64,000 bases of DNA, from contig JADJHR010000009.1 of NCBI GenBank assembly GCA_016707445.1, positions 1 through 64,000 on the forward strand, given 5' to 3'. Numbering within the stretch: position 1 is the first letter of the stretch; every line of letters begins with the position of its first letter. This stretch comes from Rubrivivax sp. Lineage in GTDB: Bacteria; Pseudomonadota; Gammaproteobacteria; Burkholderiales; Burkholderiaceae_C. Positions 18,352 to 26,470 of the stretch are shown piece after piece. A program made the position numbers and the translations under genes. The notes under the pieces were generated by a model that did no database searches, had not been told where the DNA came from, and worked only from the letters and a program-made list of their open reading frames with translations.

Positions 18352-18833
18352 CCGATCTTCGGCCGAATCACTGTCGTCGTCGGCGATTTCGGTCCGGCCC
18401 TGCTCTTCGACAAGCACCCCTCGCGGGTGAGCAGCTTCATCAACCGGCTGAGGATCTTGTGCAACACCGAGTGGAATCGGCAGCGCCAGTACCCACTGGC
18501 GCATGGTCGACCAGGTAGGCAGCCGTCTGGGCTATGTGTCTGGCCCCGCACGACGGGCAAAAGCCTCGACGCTTGGAGCTGAAGTCAAGCAGCTTGTCGT
18601 GGCCGCAGTCGCCGCAGCGCAGCCGCGGGAAGCCGTAGGCCAGGATGCCGCATTCGAGAATGACGTCGAACTCGTCCTTGCCGAACTGCGGCAGGTTGGC
18701 AGCCGGCTGCGGACTCAGTCTGCTCGAAGAAGGTTGCGGCGTGCGCCTGCACCAGGCGGTACAGCGTGGCTTGTTCGTGTCGGTGTCGCTCGTCGTGGAC
18801 CGACGCGCCATGCGGCGCCCGCTGGGGCTGCAT
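18352..18833 (-). pseudogene. decayed IS91-family transposase
   Basis: Pieces of a zinc-binding IS91-type transposase can be read in order but in shifting frames. The first is ATLYRLVQAHAATFFEQTES, followed by FGKDEFDVILECGILAYGF, LRCGDCGHDKLLDFS and KRRGFCPSCGARHIAQTAAY, then MRQWVLALPIPL. After a large internal deletion come KILSRLMKLLTREG and LVEEQGRTEIADDDSD, normally near the C-terminal half. At least three frame changes and the loss of the catalytic tyrosine region make it inactive. I see no clear element ends. It separates the winged-helix regulator from the two-component genes and marks a former insertion site. Confidence 0.75.
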
Positions 18834-18941
18834 ATGCGACCGGCCGCTTCAGGGCGACGAGTTCACGGCAGCGTATGTCGCTGATGGGTTGCTTTGCAGA
18901 GCTCTCCATAGCGACCCAAAGGCGCTTCGGGGGTGGGTCAG

Positions 18942-19592
18942 CTATCGACCAAAAAGCCCAAGTCGTTGTGCTTCCAGCGCCGCCTCGGCACGCGAGCTCA
19001 CGTTGAGCTTGCGGTAGATCTGCTTGACGTAGTCGGCGATGGTGTGCCGGCTCAGGCCCAGCTGCACGCCGATCTCGGGCAGCGTGTAGCCCTTGGCCAC
19101 GCGCAGCAGCACCTCGCTCTCGCGGTCGGTCAGCGACACGTTGATCAGCGTGGTGTTGACATGGGGTTTCTTCATCGCGCTGAAGTAGGCCATCACGCGG
19201 CGCGCGATCGACGGCGACAGCGGTGGCTCGCCCTGGCTGATGCGCTGCAGCTGCTCGGTGATCAGCTCGCGCGCCTGCTCTTTCAGGATGTAGCCGAAGG
19301 CGCCGGCCTGCAGCGCCGGGAACAGGTGTTCGTCGTCGTCGTGGATGGTCACCACCACGCTCTGCGTTTCGGGCTGCACGTCGCGCAGCTTGGTCACCAC
19401 GTCGACACCCGACCCGTCGGGCAGGCCAAGGTCGATCAGCGCGAGGTCGAACTTCACCGCCGTCACCAGCGCCAGCGCGTCGGCGACGCGGGCACTTTCG
19501 GAGATCTGCGAGTCGGGAAACACCTGCAGCACGAGCTTGCGCAACCAGACCCGGATCTCGGGCAGGTCTTCGAGCAGGAGGATGTTTTTCAT
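18942..19592 (-). CDS. LuxR/NarL-family response regulator
   Basis: A 216-residue two-component response regulator. The N-terminal receiver domain has the acidic pair in LLLEDLPEI, the phospho-acceptor Asp at about residue 54 (LIDLGLPDG), Thr in VVTIHDDDE and Lys in ILKEQA. The C-terminal LuxR-type HTH (about 150-210) reads LTDRESEVLLRVAKGYTLPEIGV then SRHTIADYVKQIYRKLNV. It lies 49 bp downstream of its presumed sensor kinase on the same strand. The regulated genes are unknown. Confidence 0.92.
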   Translation of the reverse strand: MKNILLLEDLPEIRVWLRKLVLQVFPDSQISESARVADALALVTAVKFDLALIDLGLPDGSGVDVVTKLRDVQPETQSVVVTIHDDDEHLFPALQAGAFGYILKEQARELITEQLQRISQGEPPLSPSIARRVMAYFSAMKKPHVNTTLINVSLTDRESEVLLRVAKGYTLPEIGVQLGLSRHTIADYVKQIYRKLNVSSRAEAALEAQRLGLFGR

Positions 19593-19641
19593 GGTTTGGC
19601 GCAGCCCAAGCGATTCATGCTATCGACATATCGGCAAGGCT

Positions 19642-21549
19642 TTAGGCGCCCTCAAGGGCGTGGTCGAGCGGAAGCGTGAGGCGTATCACGGTTCCGAAGC
19701 CGGGGCCCGACTCGACCAGGCACTGCCCCTGCATCTGCTTGGCGCGCTGCTTCATGGTGGCCATGCCATGGCCGCGGTCGAGTCGCGCGTCGGCCTCGGT
19801 GCTGATGCCCTCGCCGTTGTCCTGCACGATGAGCTGGAAGTCGCCGTCGGCGACCTGGCAACGCAGCGCGCAATACGAGGCGCCGCTGTGCTTGATGATG
19901 TTGCTCGTGGCTTCGCGCAGGATGCGTGTGGTCTGCACATAGGCGCGCGCCGACAAGGTCTGCGTCAGGTCGTCGGGGGCCGACCAGTCGGCCTCGATGC
20001 CGGCCTGGGCCAGGCGCGACACCACCTCGGCGCGCCAGTCACCCAGCGCGTCGGCCAGCCGCACCGCGCGACCCGTCAGCCCGCGCACCGACAACCGCAT
20101 CTCTTCCAGCGCCTCGCGCGCCAAGGTCGAGATGCGGTCGCTGTCGCTGGTGTGCACGATGGTCAGCAGCTTGGCGCCCAGGTCGTCGTGCAGGTCAGCG
20201 GCGATGCGCTTGCGTTCGCGTGCGGTGACCTGCTCGACCTTCAGGTCCGACAGCGCGCGAAAGTTGCGTTCGATCTCGGCCGTGGCTTCGCGCACACGCT
20301 GCTCCAGCTGTGCCTTGCCGGCTTCGGCCTGCCGCAACGCATGGCCATGCTGCTGCACCAGACGCAGCCCGACCAGCACCAGCATCAGCGGCATCACCAG
20401 GTGCGCCAGCTGGGCCGACAGCGGCGGCGTGCCCAGCCGCTGGGCGGCGATCTCGATCAGGCCCGACACGGCCACCACCGCGAGCAGCGCGCCCATCAGC
20501 CAGAACTCGTCACGGCGCTCGCGCCACTGTCGGTGCAGGTAGAACAGGGCCGCCGCCAGCACCTGCAGCGACAGCAGCGCGGTCCAGGCCAGTGTCAGAC
20601 GGTACAGCTGGTCGGGCGCCGCGGCCATCAGGCTCAGCGGCAGCAGCAGCACCTGCAGCGGCAGCGCAAGGTCGATCGCCCGGTGGCGCCAGCGTGCATA
20701 ACGAAGCAGGAACTGCACCGCCGCCTGCGCCACCAGCGGCAGCAGCACGCCCAGCAGCAGCTCGACCGTGCGTTGCGGCAGCGGCCATTCACGCAGCCAC
20801 AGTCGGGCATCGAGCAGCGCCCAGCCGATCGACAGCGCCCCGAAGTAGGCCAGGTGGCTTTCGCGGCGGTTGACGAAACCCAGCACGAACATGAAGCCAC
20901 CCATCAGCAGCAGCGTGGCGTCCAGCGCCTGCGGCAGCGTGACCTTGATCGTCGTCTGCAGGCGCTGGCTGGCCTGCAGCTCGTGCAGCGGGCCGATCAT
21001 CAGCGCCGACAGGCCGGCCGCGCGATGGCGCGAGCCCACCGTCTCGAGCGCGTGGCCCATCACCTTCAGGTCGACGACATTCGGCCCCGGCCGCAACAAG
21101 GCCGTGGGCAGCACGATCAGCTGCGGGTGGCTGCAATCCTGCGAGTAGGGCTCGCCGAGGCGGCCGCCATGGTGCACCAGCTGGCCATTGAGCTGCACCG
21201 ACAGCGTGGCGCAGACGTGCGTGATTTGCAGCGCCAGCAGTTCTTCGTCGGCGCCACGGCCCGGTGCGGCGCTGAAGCTCACGCGGTACCACACCGGCCC
21301 CTGTGAACCCGGTCTCGAGCGTGACCAGTCGTCGGGCAGTGCCACGCGCAACGCAGCCGCGGCTGCGGGGAACCGTGCGCCGTCGGCCTCGACGCTGAGC
21401 GCCTGATCGATCAGCAGCTGCTGCGCGCGCGCCGCCGGCATCGGGCCCAGGACCAGGGCCAGTGCCAGCGCCAGCAGCAACAGCCAGGGCAGGCCGCCGA
21501 CGCCGACGGTGCGCGGCACGCGGGGTTGCGTTGGTGCGGGGTACAGCAT
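19642..21549 (-). CDS. 7TM sensor histidine kinase (HisKA_3 type)
   Basis: About 635 residues from the ATG at 21549. A membrane/signal segment (PWLLLLALALALVLGPMPAA) is followed by a periplasmic jelly-roll-like domain (about 40-190) and then seven likely helices (about 205-400), the layout of 7TMR-DISM sensors. A coiled coil (ALRQAEAGKAQLEQRVREAT) leads to the HisKA_3 dimerisation domain with the phospho-acceptor His in ERKRIAADLHDDLGAK. The HATPase carries REATSNIIKHSGA, VQDNGEGI and RGHGMATMKQRAKQM. It pairs with the adjacent LuxR-type regulator. The periplasmic domain suggests sensing of a carbohydrate-like or other small ligand, but the ligand is unknown. Confidence 0.88.
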   Translation of the reverse strand: MLYPAPTQPRVPRTVGVGGLPWLLLLALALALVLGPMPAARAQQLLIDQALSVEADGARFPAAAAALRVALPDDWSRSRPGSQGPVWYRVSFSAAPGRGADEELLALQITHVCATLSVQLNGQLVHHGGRLGEPYSQDCSHPQLIVLPTALLRPGPNVVDLKVMGHALETVGSRHRAAGLSALMIGPLHELQASQRLQTTIKVTLPQALDATLLLMGGFMFVLGFVNRRESHLAYFGALSIGWALLDARLWLREWPLPQRTVELLLGVLLPLVAQAAVQFLLRYARWRHRAIDLALPLQVLLLPLSLMAAAPDQLYRLTLAWTALLSLQVLAAALFYLHRQWRERRDEFWLMGALLAVVAVSGLIEIAAQRLGTPPLSAQLAHLVMPLMLVLVGLRLVQQHGHALRQAEAGKAQLEQRVREATAEIERNFRALSDLKVEQVTARERKRIAADLHDDLGAKLLTIVHTSDSDRISTLAREALEEMRLSVRGLTGRAVRLADALGDWRAEVVSRLAQAGIEADWSAPDDLTQTLSARAYVQTTRILREATSNIIKHSGASYCALRCQVADGDFQLIVQDNGEGISTEADARLDRGHGMATMKQRAKQMQGQCLVESGPGFGTVIRLTLPLDHALEGA

Positions 21550-21646
21550 GGCCGGCGCGATTGTCGCGCGCCCTTTGTGGTGGCCTGCGCTGCCACAATG
21601 CGCACTTGTTCCGCCCCCACGGCCCTGGTGCCGTCGCCAACCTGCC

Positions 21647-22624
21647 GTGATCCGCCGCCATGCGCTCCCGGGCGCCGACAACCGCCGCCTGGCCCACCTG
21701 TGTGGCCCGCTCGATGACCACCTGCGCCGCATCGAGGCCGCGCTCGGCGTGGTGCTGACGCGCCGCGAGCACCACTTCCGCATCGAAGGCCCGCTCGCCG
21801 CGGTGGACCGCGCGGCGCGGCTGCTCGACGATCTGTACGCGATGGCGCAGGCGCCGATTGCCGACGGCGCGCTCGACGACCTGCTCAAGCCGCCGCCGGC
21901 GCGCGTGCCGGCCGCCGAGGTCGACGACCGTGCACCCATCGTGCTGCACACCCGGCATGCCGAGTTGAGCGGACGCACGCCCAACCAGGTCAAGTATTTG
22001 CGGCAGATGCTGGCGCACGACATCACGTTCGGCATCGGCCCGGCGGGCACCGGCAAGACCTTCCTGGCGGTGGCCTGCGCGGTCGACGCACTGGAACGCC
22101 AGAGCGTGCAGCGCATCGTGCTCACGCGGCCGGCGGTGGAGGCCGGTGAACGCCTGGGCTTTCTGCCCGGTGACCTGGCACAGAAGGTCGACCCCTACCT
22201 GCGACCGCTGTACGACGCGCTGTACGACCTGATGGGCTTCGACCGCGTCGGCCGCGCCTTCGAGAAAGGCCTGATCGAGATCGCACCGCTGGCCTTCATG
22301 CGCGGACGCACGCTCAACCACGCCTTCGTCATCCTGGACGAAGCGCAGAACACCACGCGTGAGCAGATGAAGATGTTCCTCACGCGCATCGGCTTCGGCA
22401 GCAAGTGTGTCGTCACCGGCGACACCAGCCAGATCGACCTGCCACAAGGTGTGCCCAGTGGCCTGGTCGACGCCGAGCAGGTGCTGGTCCGCGTGACGGG
22501 CATCGGCTTCACGCACTTCACCGCAGCCGACGTGGTGCGCCACCCGCTGGTGGCGCGCATCGTCGAGGCCTACGACCGCGATCGCAAGCTGGACCGCACT
22601 CGCGACAAGGCGCCGCCGGCATGA
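21647..22624 (+). CDS. phoH: PhoH-like ATPase
   Basis: A 325-residue P-loop ATPase of the PhoH family. It reads NRRLAHLCGPLDDHLRRIEA (N-terminal KH-like region), GRTPNQVKYLRQM, Walker A GIGPAGTGKTFLAVA, LTRPAVEAGERLGFLPGDL, FMRGRTLNHAFVILDEAQN (Walker B) and VVTGDTSQIDLP. It is linked with YbeY and ribosome or RNA quality control. I use the GTG at 21647 because it aligns with family N-termini; the upstream in-frame extension overlaps the divergent kinase start. The stop overlaps the ybeY start (ATGA). Confidence 0.92.
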   Translation: MIRRHALPGADNRRLAHLCGPLDDHLRRIEAALGVVLTRREHHFRIEGPLAAVDRAARLLDDLYAMAQAPIADGALDDLLKPPPARVPAAEVDDRAPIVLHTRHAELSGRTPNQVKYLRQMLAHDITFGIGPAGTGKTFLAVACAVDALERQSVQRIVLTRPAVEAGERLGFLPGDLAQKVDPYLRPLYDALYDLMGFDRVGRAFEKGLIEIAPLAFMRGRTLNHAFVILDEAQNTTREQMKMFLTRIGFGSKCVVTGDTSQIDLPQGVPSGLVDAEQVLVRVTGIGFTHFTAADVVRHPLVARIVEAYDRDRKLDRTRDKAPPA

Positions 22625-23064
22625 TGCCGGTGCTGCAACTGTCGTTGCAGTTCGCCGACGCCCGGCACCGCGCCGAACTGCCGCGCCACCGCGTGCAACG
22701 CTGGATGCGCGCGGCGCTGGCGGCGCCGGCGCAGATCGCGGTACGCATCGTCGGCGAAGCCGAGGGCCGTACGCTGAACCGCGACTGGCGCGGCCAGGAC
22801 CATGCGACCAACGTGCTCACGTTCGACTACGCGCGCGAACCCGTGATCAGCGCCGACCTGGTGTTGTGCGCACCGGTGATCGAGGCCGAGGCACGCACCG
22901 CCGGCAAGGCGCTGGCCGCCCACTATGCCCATTTGCTGGTGCATGGGGTGCTGCATGCGCAGGGCTGGGACCATCAGCGCGCGGCCCAGGCGCGGCGCAT
23001 GGAGGCCCGTGAGACCGCCATCCTGCAGGCACTGGGGTTCGACGACCCCTATGCGGCGGGCTGA
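22621..23064 (+). CDS. ybeY: endoribonuclease YbeY
   Basis: A 147-residue zinc-dependent endoribonuclease of rRNA maturation and ribosome quality control. The signature HGVLHAQGWDH supplies the three metal-binding histidines (HxxxHxxxxxH) with the usual following helix MEARETAILQALGF. The N-terminal half contains NRDWRGQDHATNVLTFDY. Length is normal for the family. Translationally coupled to phoH, the standard phoH-ybeY pairing. Confidence 0.93.
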   Translation: MMPVLQLSLQFADARHRAELPRHRVQRWMRAALAAPAQIAVRIVGEAEGRTLNRDWRGQDHATNVLTFDYAREPVISADLVLCAPVIEAEARTAGKALAAHYAHLLVHGVLHAQGWDHQRAAQARRMEARETAILQALGFDDPYAAG

Positions 23065-23105
23065 TCCACCGGACCCCGGGTTTGCAGAACCCCGTACCCT
23101 TGGCC

Positions 23106-23783
23106 ATGCTCAAGCGCGCCGCCCTGTTCCCGCTGAAGCGCCTGCCCGGCGCGCTGCTGCTCGCGCTGTTCCTGATGACGGCCGCGGCCGCAGCACCAAC
23201 GGCCGTGCAGCAGGCCGCGCTCGAGCGCGCGGTGATCGACCACGACCAGGGCCGGCTCTTGCGGGCCCGGCGCAGCTTCGAGGCGCTGGCGCGGCAGAAG
23301 GTGCCGGCAGCGGCCTACAACCTGGGCGTGATGCACCTCGAAGGCGAGTTTGCCGGGGCCAGCCCGGCGCAGGCACGGCGCTGGATCGAGCGCGCCGCGA
23401 AGCAGGGTTTCGTCACCGCGCAGTTCGCGATGGGTCAGCTGTTCGAGACCGGCCGCGCCGGCCCGCGCGACCTGGTGGTGGCCCACAGCTGGTACGAACG
23501 GGCGGCGGCCGCCGGCAGTGTCGACGCCCAGGTCGCGGCCGGCACGGCGTACTACCTGGGCCGCGGCGCGCCCAAGTCACCGGCCGACGCCATGCGCTGG
23601 TACCGCGAAGCCGCCAAGGGTGGTGATGTCGGCGCGCAGTACCTGCTGGCGTCGATGTACGAGCAAGGCGACGGCGCCGAGCGCGACCTGCGTCTGGCGC
23701 GCTACTGGTACGACATCGCGGCGCGCAACGGTGACCCGGCGGCCGCGATCAAGGCCAGGGAGCTCGACCCGCGCGAGCCGTAG
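23106..23783 (+). CDS. secreted Sel1-repeat protein
   Basis: A 225-residue protein with a signal peptide (LPGALLLALFLMTAAAAAP) and at least four Sel1-like repeats of about 36 residues: AAAYNLGVMHLEGEF, TAQFAMGQLFETGRAG, DAQVAAGTAYYLGRGAP and GAQYLLASMYEQGDGA. Each is followed by A..WYERAAA-type helices. Sel1 repeats serve as protein-interaction scaffolds, often in envelope or stress functions; the partner is unknown. The ATG at 23106 is chosen over one 24 bp upstream because it gives a compact signal peptide. It follows ybeY by 41 bp. Confidence 0.82.
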   Translation: MLKRAALFPLKRLPGALLLALFLMTAAAAAPTAVQQAALERAVIDHDQGRLLRARRSFEALARQKVPAAAYNLGVMHLEGEFAGASPAQARRWIERAAKQGFVTAQFAMGQLFETGRAGPRDLVVAHSWYERAAAAGSVDAQVAAGTAYYLGRGAPKSPADAMRWYREAAKGGDVGAQYLLASMYEQGDGAERDLRLARYWYDIAARNGDPAAAIKARELDPREP

Positions 23784-23801
23784 CGGCGCCCGCCGACGGG
23801 G

Positions 23802-24077
23802 CTACAGCACCACCTTGACCATCGGGTGCGTGCTCAGCGTGCGGTACAGCTCGTCGAGCTGCTCGCGGCTGGTGGCGGTGACGGTCAGGGTCAGGCCCAG
23901 GTAGTTGCCGGCCCTGCTGGGCCGACGCTCGATGCTGGCGGTGTCGAAGGCCGGGTCGAACTGCAGCGCGATGTTGACCATGGCCTCGACGAAGCCGTCG
24001 ACATGCTGGCCCATTACCTTGATCGGAAAGGCGCTGGGGTAGTCGATCAGACTCTGTTCGGGCGGGATGTCGCGCAT
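23802..24077 (-). CDS. DUF493 (YbeD-like) protein
   Basis: A 91-residue protein of the YbeD/DUF493 family, an ACT-like small fold: SLIDYPSAFPIKVMGQHVDG ... NYLGLTLTVTATSREQLDELYRTLSTHPMVKVVL. The family is often linked with the lipoate gene lipB, but here it directly follows the D-amino-acid transaminase gene, with 16 bp between them, and ends near the convergent Sel1 gene. Function not established. Start ATG at 24077 chosen as it lies just after the upstream stop. Confidence 0.87.
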   Translation of the reverse strand: MRDIPPEQSLIDYPSAFPIKVMGQHVDGFVEAMVNIALQFDPAFDTASIERRPSRAGNYLGLTLTVTATSREQLDELYRTLSTHPMVKVVL

Positions 24078-24093
24078 GGCCGCACTCAGCCCC

Positions 24094-24972
24094 TCAGATC
24101 GACATCGTCTTCTTGGCCGCCTGGTAGGCCTCATACAGGCGCGCGTACACCGGCCCGGGCTTGCCGCGCAGCGCGCCGTGGCCCACGCTCTGGCCGTCGA
24201 TGCGCGTGACCGCCAGCACCTCCTTGGTGGCCGAGCTCAGCAGCACCTCGTCGGCGCCCAGCACGTCGGCTTCGGCGATCGGGCGCAGGTTGTAGGCGAT
24301 GCCGCAGTCCTCGCACAACTCATGCAGCAGCTCGATGCGGATGCCTTCGAGCACATGCTCGCTCTTGGGCGGGCCCAGCAGCGCGCCTTCATGCACGATC
24401 CAGACGTTGGAGCTGGCCGCCTCGGTCAGGAAGCCGTCGCGGAACATGATGGTTTCCAGCGCACCCTGGTCGGCCGACATCTGGCGTGCCAGCACGTTGC
24501 CCAGCAGGCTGATGCTCTTGATGTCGCCGCGCTCCCAGCGGAAGTCGCGCGCCGTGGTGCAGGCCACGCCCTGGTGGCGCTGTTCGGCGCTGGGCGGCTT
24601 CATCGGGTTGCTCATCATGAAGACCGTGGGCGTCACGCCCTCGGGCATCACGTGGTCGCGCGGTGCCACGCCGCGCGTGACCTGGATGTAGACCACCTGA
24701 TCCTCGGCGCCGCTGCTTTCGGCCACGGCGGCCACCAGGGTGCGGCAGCGCTCGAGCCATTCATCGCGCGTGTGCGGGTTGGTGATGCGGATCTTGGCCA
24801 GGCCACGTTCAAGCCGCGCCATGTGTTCGCCGAAACGGAACAGCCGCCGACCGTAGGCCGGGGCCACGTCGTAGATGCCGTCGCCGAAGATGAAGCCGCG
24901 GTCGAGCACGCTGACCTTGGCTTGCGACAGCGGTAGGTATTCGCCGTTCAGGTAACACAGGGAATCGTTCAT
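24094..24972 (-). CDS. dat: D-amino-acid transaminase (class IV aminotransferase)
   Basis: A 292-residue PLP enzyme of fold type IV. It begins with the class motif YLNGEYLPLSQAKVSVLDRGFIFGDGIYD. The PLP lysine is in RGDIKSISLLGNVLARQ, the Glu in FLTEAASSNVW and the phosphate-binding region in VLEGIRIELL. The match is closer to D-alanine transaminase than to the branched-chain enzyme. It interconverts D-amino acids with 2-oxo acids and supplies D-glutamate or D-alanine for peptidoglycan. The next same-strand genes upstream are a D-aminoacylase and a DD-carboxypeptidase, so a D-amino-acid theme is clear. Confidence 0.88.
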   Translation of the reverse strand: MNDSLCYLNGEYLPLSQAKVSVLDRGFIFGDGIYDVAPAYGRRLFRFGEHMARLERGLAKIRITNPHTRDEWLERCRTLVAAVAESSGAEDQVVYIQVTRGVAPRDHVMPEGVTPTVFMMSNPMKPPSAEQRHQGVACTTARDFRWERGDIKSISLLGNVLARQMSADQGALETIMFRDGFLTEAASSNVWIVHEGALLGPPKSEHVLEGIRIELLHELCEDCGIAYNLRPIAEADVLGADEVLLSSATKEVLAVTRIDGQSVGHGALRGKPGPVYARLYEAYQAAKKTMSI

Positions 24973-25017
24973 CACCGACTTTCAAGGACGTCGTTTCATT
25001 GTGGCATGCAGCCTTGT

Positions 25018-26448
25018 TCAGACGGCAACCCGGCGCAGCACCTGGCCCGCGCGGTCGTCGATCGACTGGCCCTGCAGCAGCGCCACACGGCCATTGACCA
25101 GCACCGCGTGGATGCCCGCCGGCGCGGCCACCGGGTTGTCGAAGCTGGCACCGTCGAGCACCTGGTCGGCGTCGAACAGCGTCACGTCGGCGGCCGCGCC
25201 CGGGCGCAGTTCACCGCGCCCGGTCAGGCTGAAGCGGCGTGCCGGCAGGCCGGTCATCTTGTGCACCGCGGTCTCCAGTGCCAGCAGCCGGCGCTGGCGC
25301 ACGTAGTGGCCCAGCACACGCGGAAACGTGCCCCACAGGCGCGGGTGCGGCACCTGGTCGTGCGGCAGCCCGTCCGAGCCGATCATCGCCAGCGGGTGCG
25401 TCAGGATGCGGTCGACATCCTCGTCGCTCATGGCAAAGTAGATGGCGCCACCCGGCTGCAGCCGGCGTGCCAGCTCGGTCGGATCGATGCCGCGTTCGGC
25501 GGCCATCGCCAGCAGCGACCGGCCGGCGGCGGCGGGCTCGGCGCGTGACCAGGTGATGCGCACGTCGCTCGACTGTGCCACGCGCGCCGGCAGCAGCATG
25601 GTCGACGAGGCGAGGTAGGGATAACAGTCGAAGCAGACGGCCTGAGCACGCGCCGCGGCTTCGATCAGCGCCAGCGTCTGGCTGGACCGGCCGTGATTGG
25701 CGCGGCCCATCAGCTTGTGGTGCGACAGCACCAGCGGCGCATTCACCGCGCGGCCCACGGCCAGCGCCTCGCGCAGCGCGTCGTCGATGGCGTCGCCCTC
25801 GTCGCGGATGTGCATCGTGATCAGCCCGGCGCCGTCGCGCAGCGGTTCGGCCACCTGGATCAGCTCTTGTGTGGTGGCCGCGCGTGCCTGTGGGTAGTAG
25901 ACGCCGGTCGACAGCCCGATCGCACCCGCGGCCAGCGCTTCGCGCAGCGCGGCCTGCATGTGCGCGACCTCGCGGGCATCGGCGGCGCGGTCGAGATCGG
26001 CCATGGCGCTGATGCGCAAGGTGGTGTGGCCGACCAGCAAGGCGGCGTTGAGCGCCGGTTGCGCGGCGTGCAGATCGGCCATGTAGTCGGCAAAGCGCGC
26101 GTGGTGGCGGTCGCTGTGGCCCAGCACGTCCAGCGGCGACGGCGCGCTGGTGCTGGCGCGTGGTGCCAGGCTGATGCCGCAGTTGCCGGCAATCACGGTG
26201 GTCACGCCTTGTTGCAGCTTGGGATGCGCCGCCGGGTGTTGCAGCAGCAGCAGGTCGTCGTGCGTGTGGCAGTCGATGAAGCCGGGCGCGACGATCAGCC
26301 CGCCGGCGTCGATGCGGCGGTGGGCGGGCATGCCGGCCAGATCACCCACGGCGACGATGGTGCCGCCCTCGATGCCGACATCGGCACGGCAGCGCGGCGC
26401 CGCGCTGCCGTCGATCAGCTCACCGCCGTGGATCAGGATGTCGAACAT
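25018..26448 (-). CDS. N-acyl-D-amino-acid deacylase (D-aminoacylase)
   Basis: A 476-residue amidohydrolase. It starts MFDILIHGGELIDGSAAPRC and has the metal motif FIDCHTHDD, the Cys of GNCGISLAP, His in LITMHIRDEG and VLSHHKLMG, and the catalytic Asp in MIGSDGLPHD. These match the residues known for the Alcaligenes D-aminoacylase. It removes the acyl group from N-acyl-D-amino acids. The ATG at 26448 was chosen for alignment to the family. It lies between the DD-carboxypeptidase gene (22 bp upstream) and the D-transaminase gene. Confidence 0.9.
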   Translation of the reverse strand: MFDILIHGGELIDGSAAPRCRADVGIEGGTIVAVGDLAGMPAHRRIDAGGLIVAPGFIDCHTHDDLLLLQHPAAHPKLQQGVTTVIAGNCGISLAPRASTSAPSPLDVLGHSDRHHARFADYMADLHAAQPALNAALLVGHTTLRISAMADLDRAADAREVAHMQAALREALAAGAIGLSTGVYYPQARAATTQELIQVAEPLRDGAGLITMHIRDEGDAIDDALREALAVGRAVNAPLVLSHHKLMGRANHGRSSQTLALIEAAARAQAVCFDCYPYLASSTMLLPARVAQSSDVRITWSRAEPAAAGRSLLAMAAERGIDPTELARRLQPGGAIYFAMSDEDVDRILTHPLAMIGSDGLPHDQVPHPRLWGTFPRVLGHYVRQRRLLALETAVHKMTGLPARRFSLTGRGELRPGAAADVTLFDADQVLDGASFDNPVAAPAGIHAVLVNGRVALLQGQSIDDRAGQVLRRVAV

Positions 26449-26470
26449 GCGTTGCTCGTGACGCCGGGCG

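Noticed and set aside
15394..18504. A 1036-codon open frame on the minus strand opposite the winged-helix regulator
   Set aside because: It is an antisense shadow caused by high G+C at codon third positions. Its composition (Arg/His/Gln rich) fits no protein family except the short transposase and zinc-ribbon pieces at its 5' end.
24067..24936. Long plus-strand frame opposite the D-transaminase gene
   Set aside because: Antisense shadow; the minus strand shows a complete, conserved PLP enzyme.
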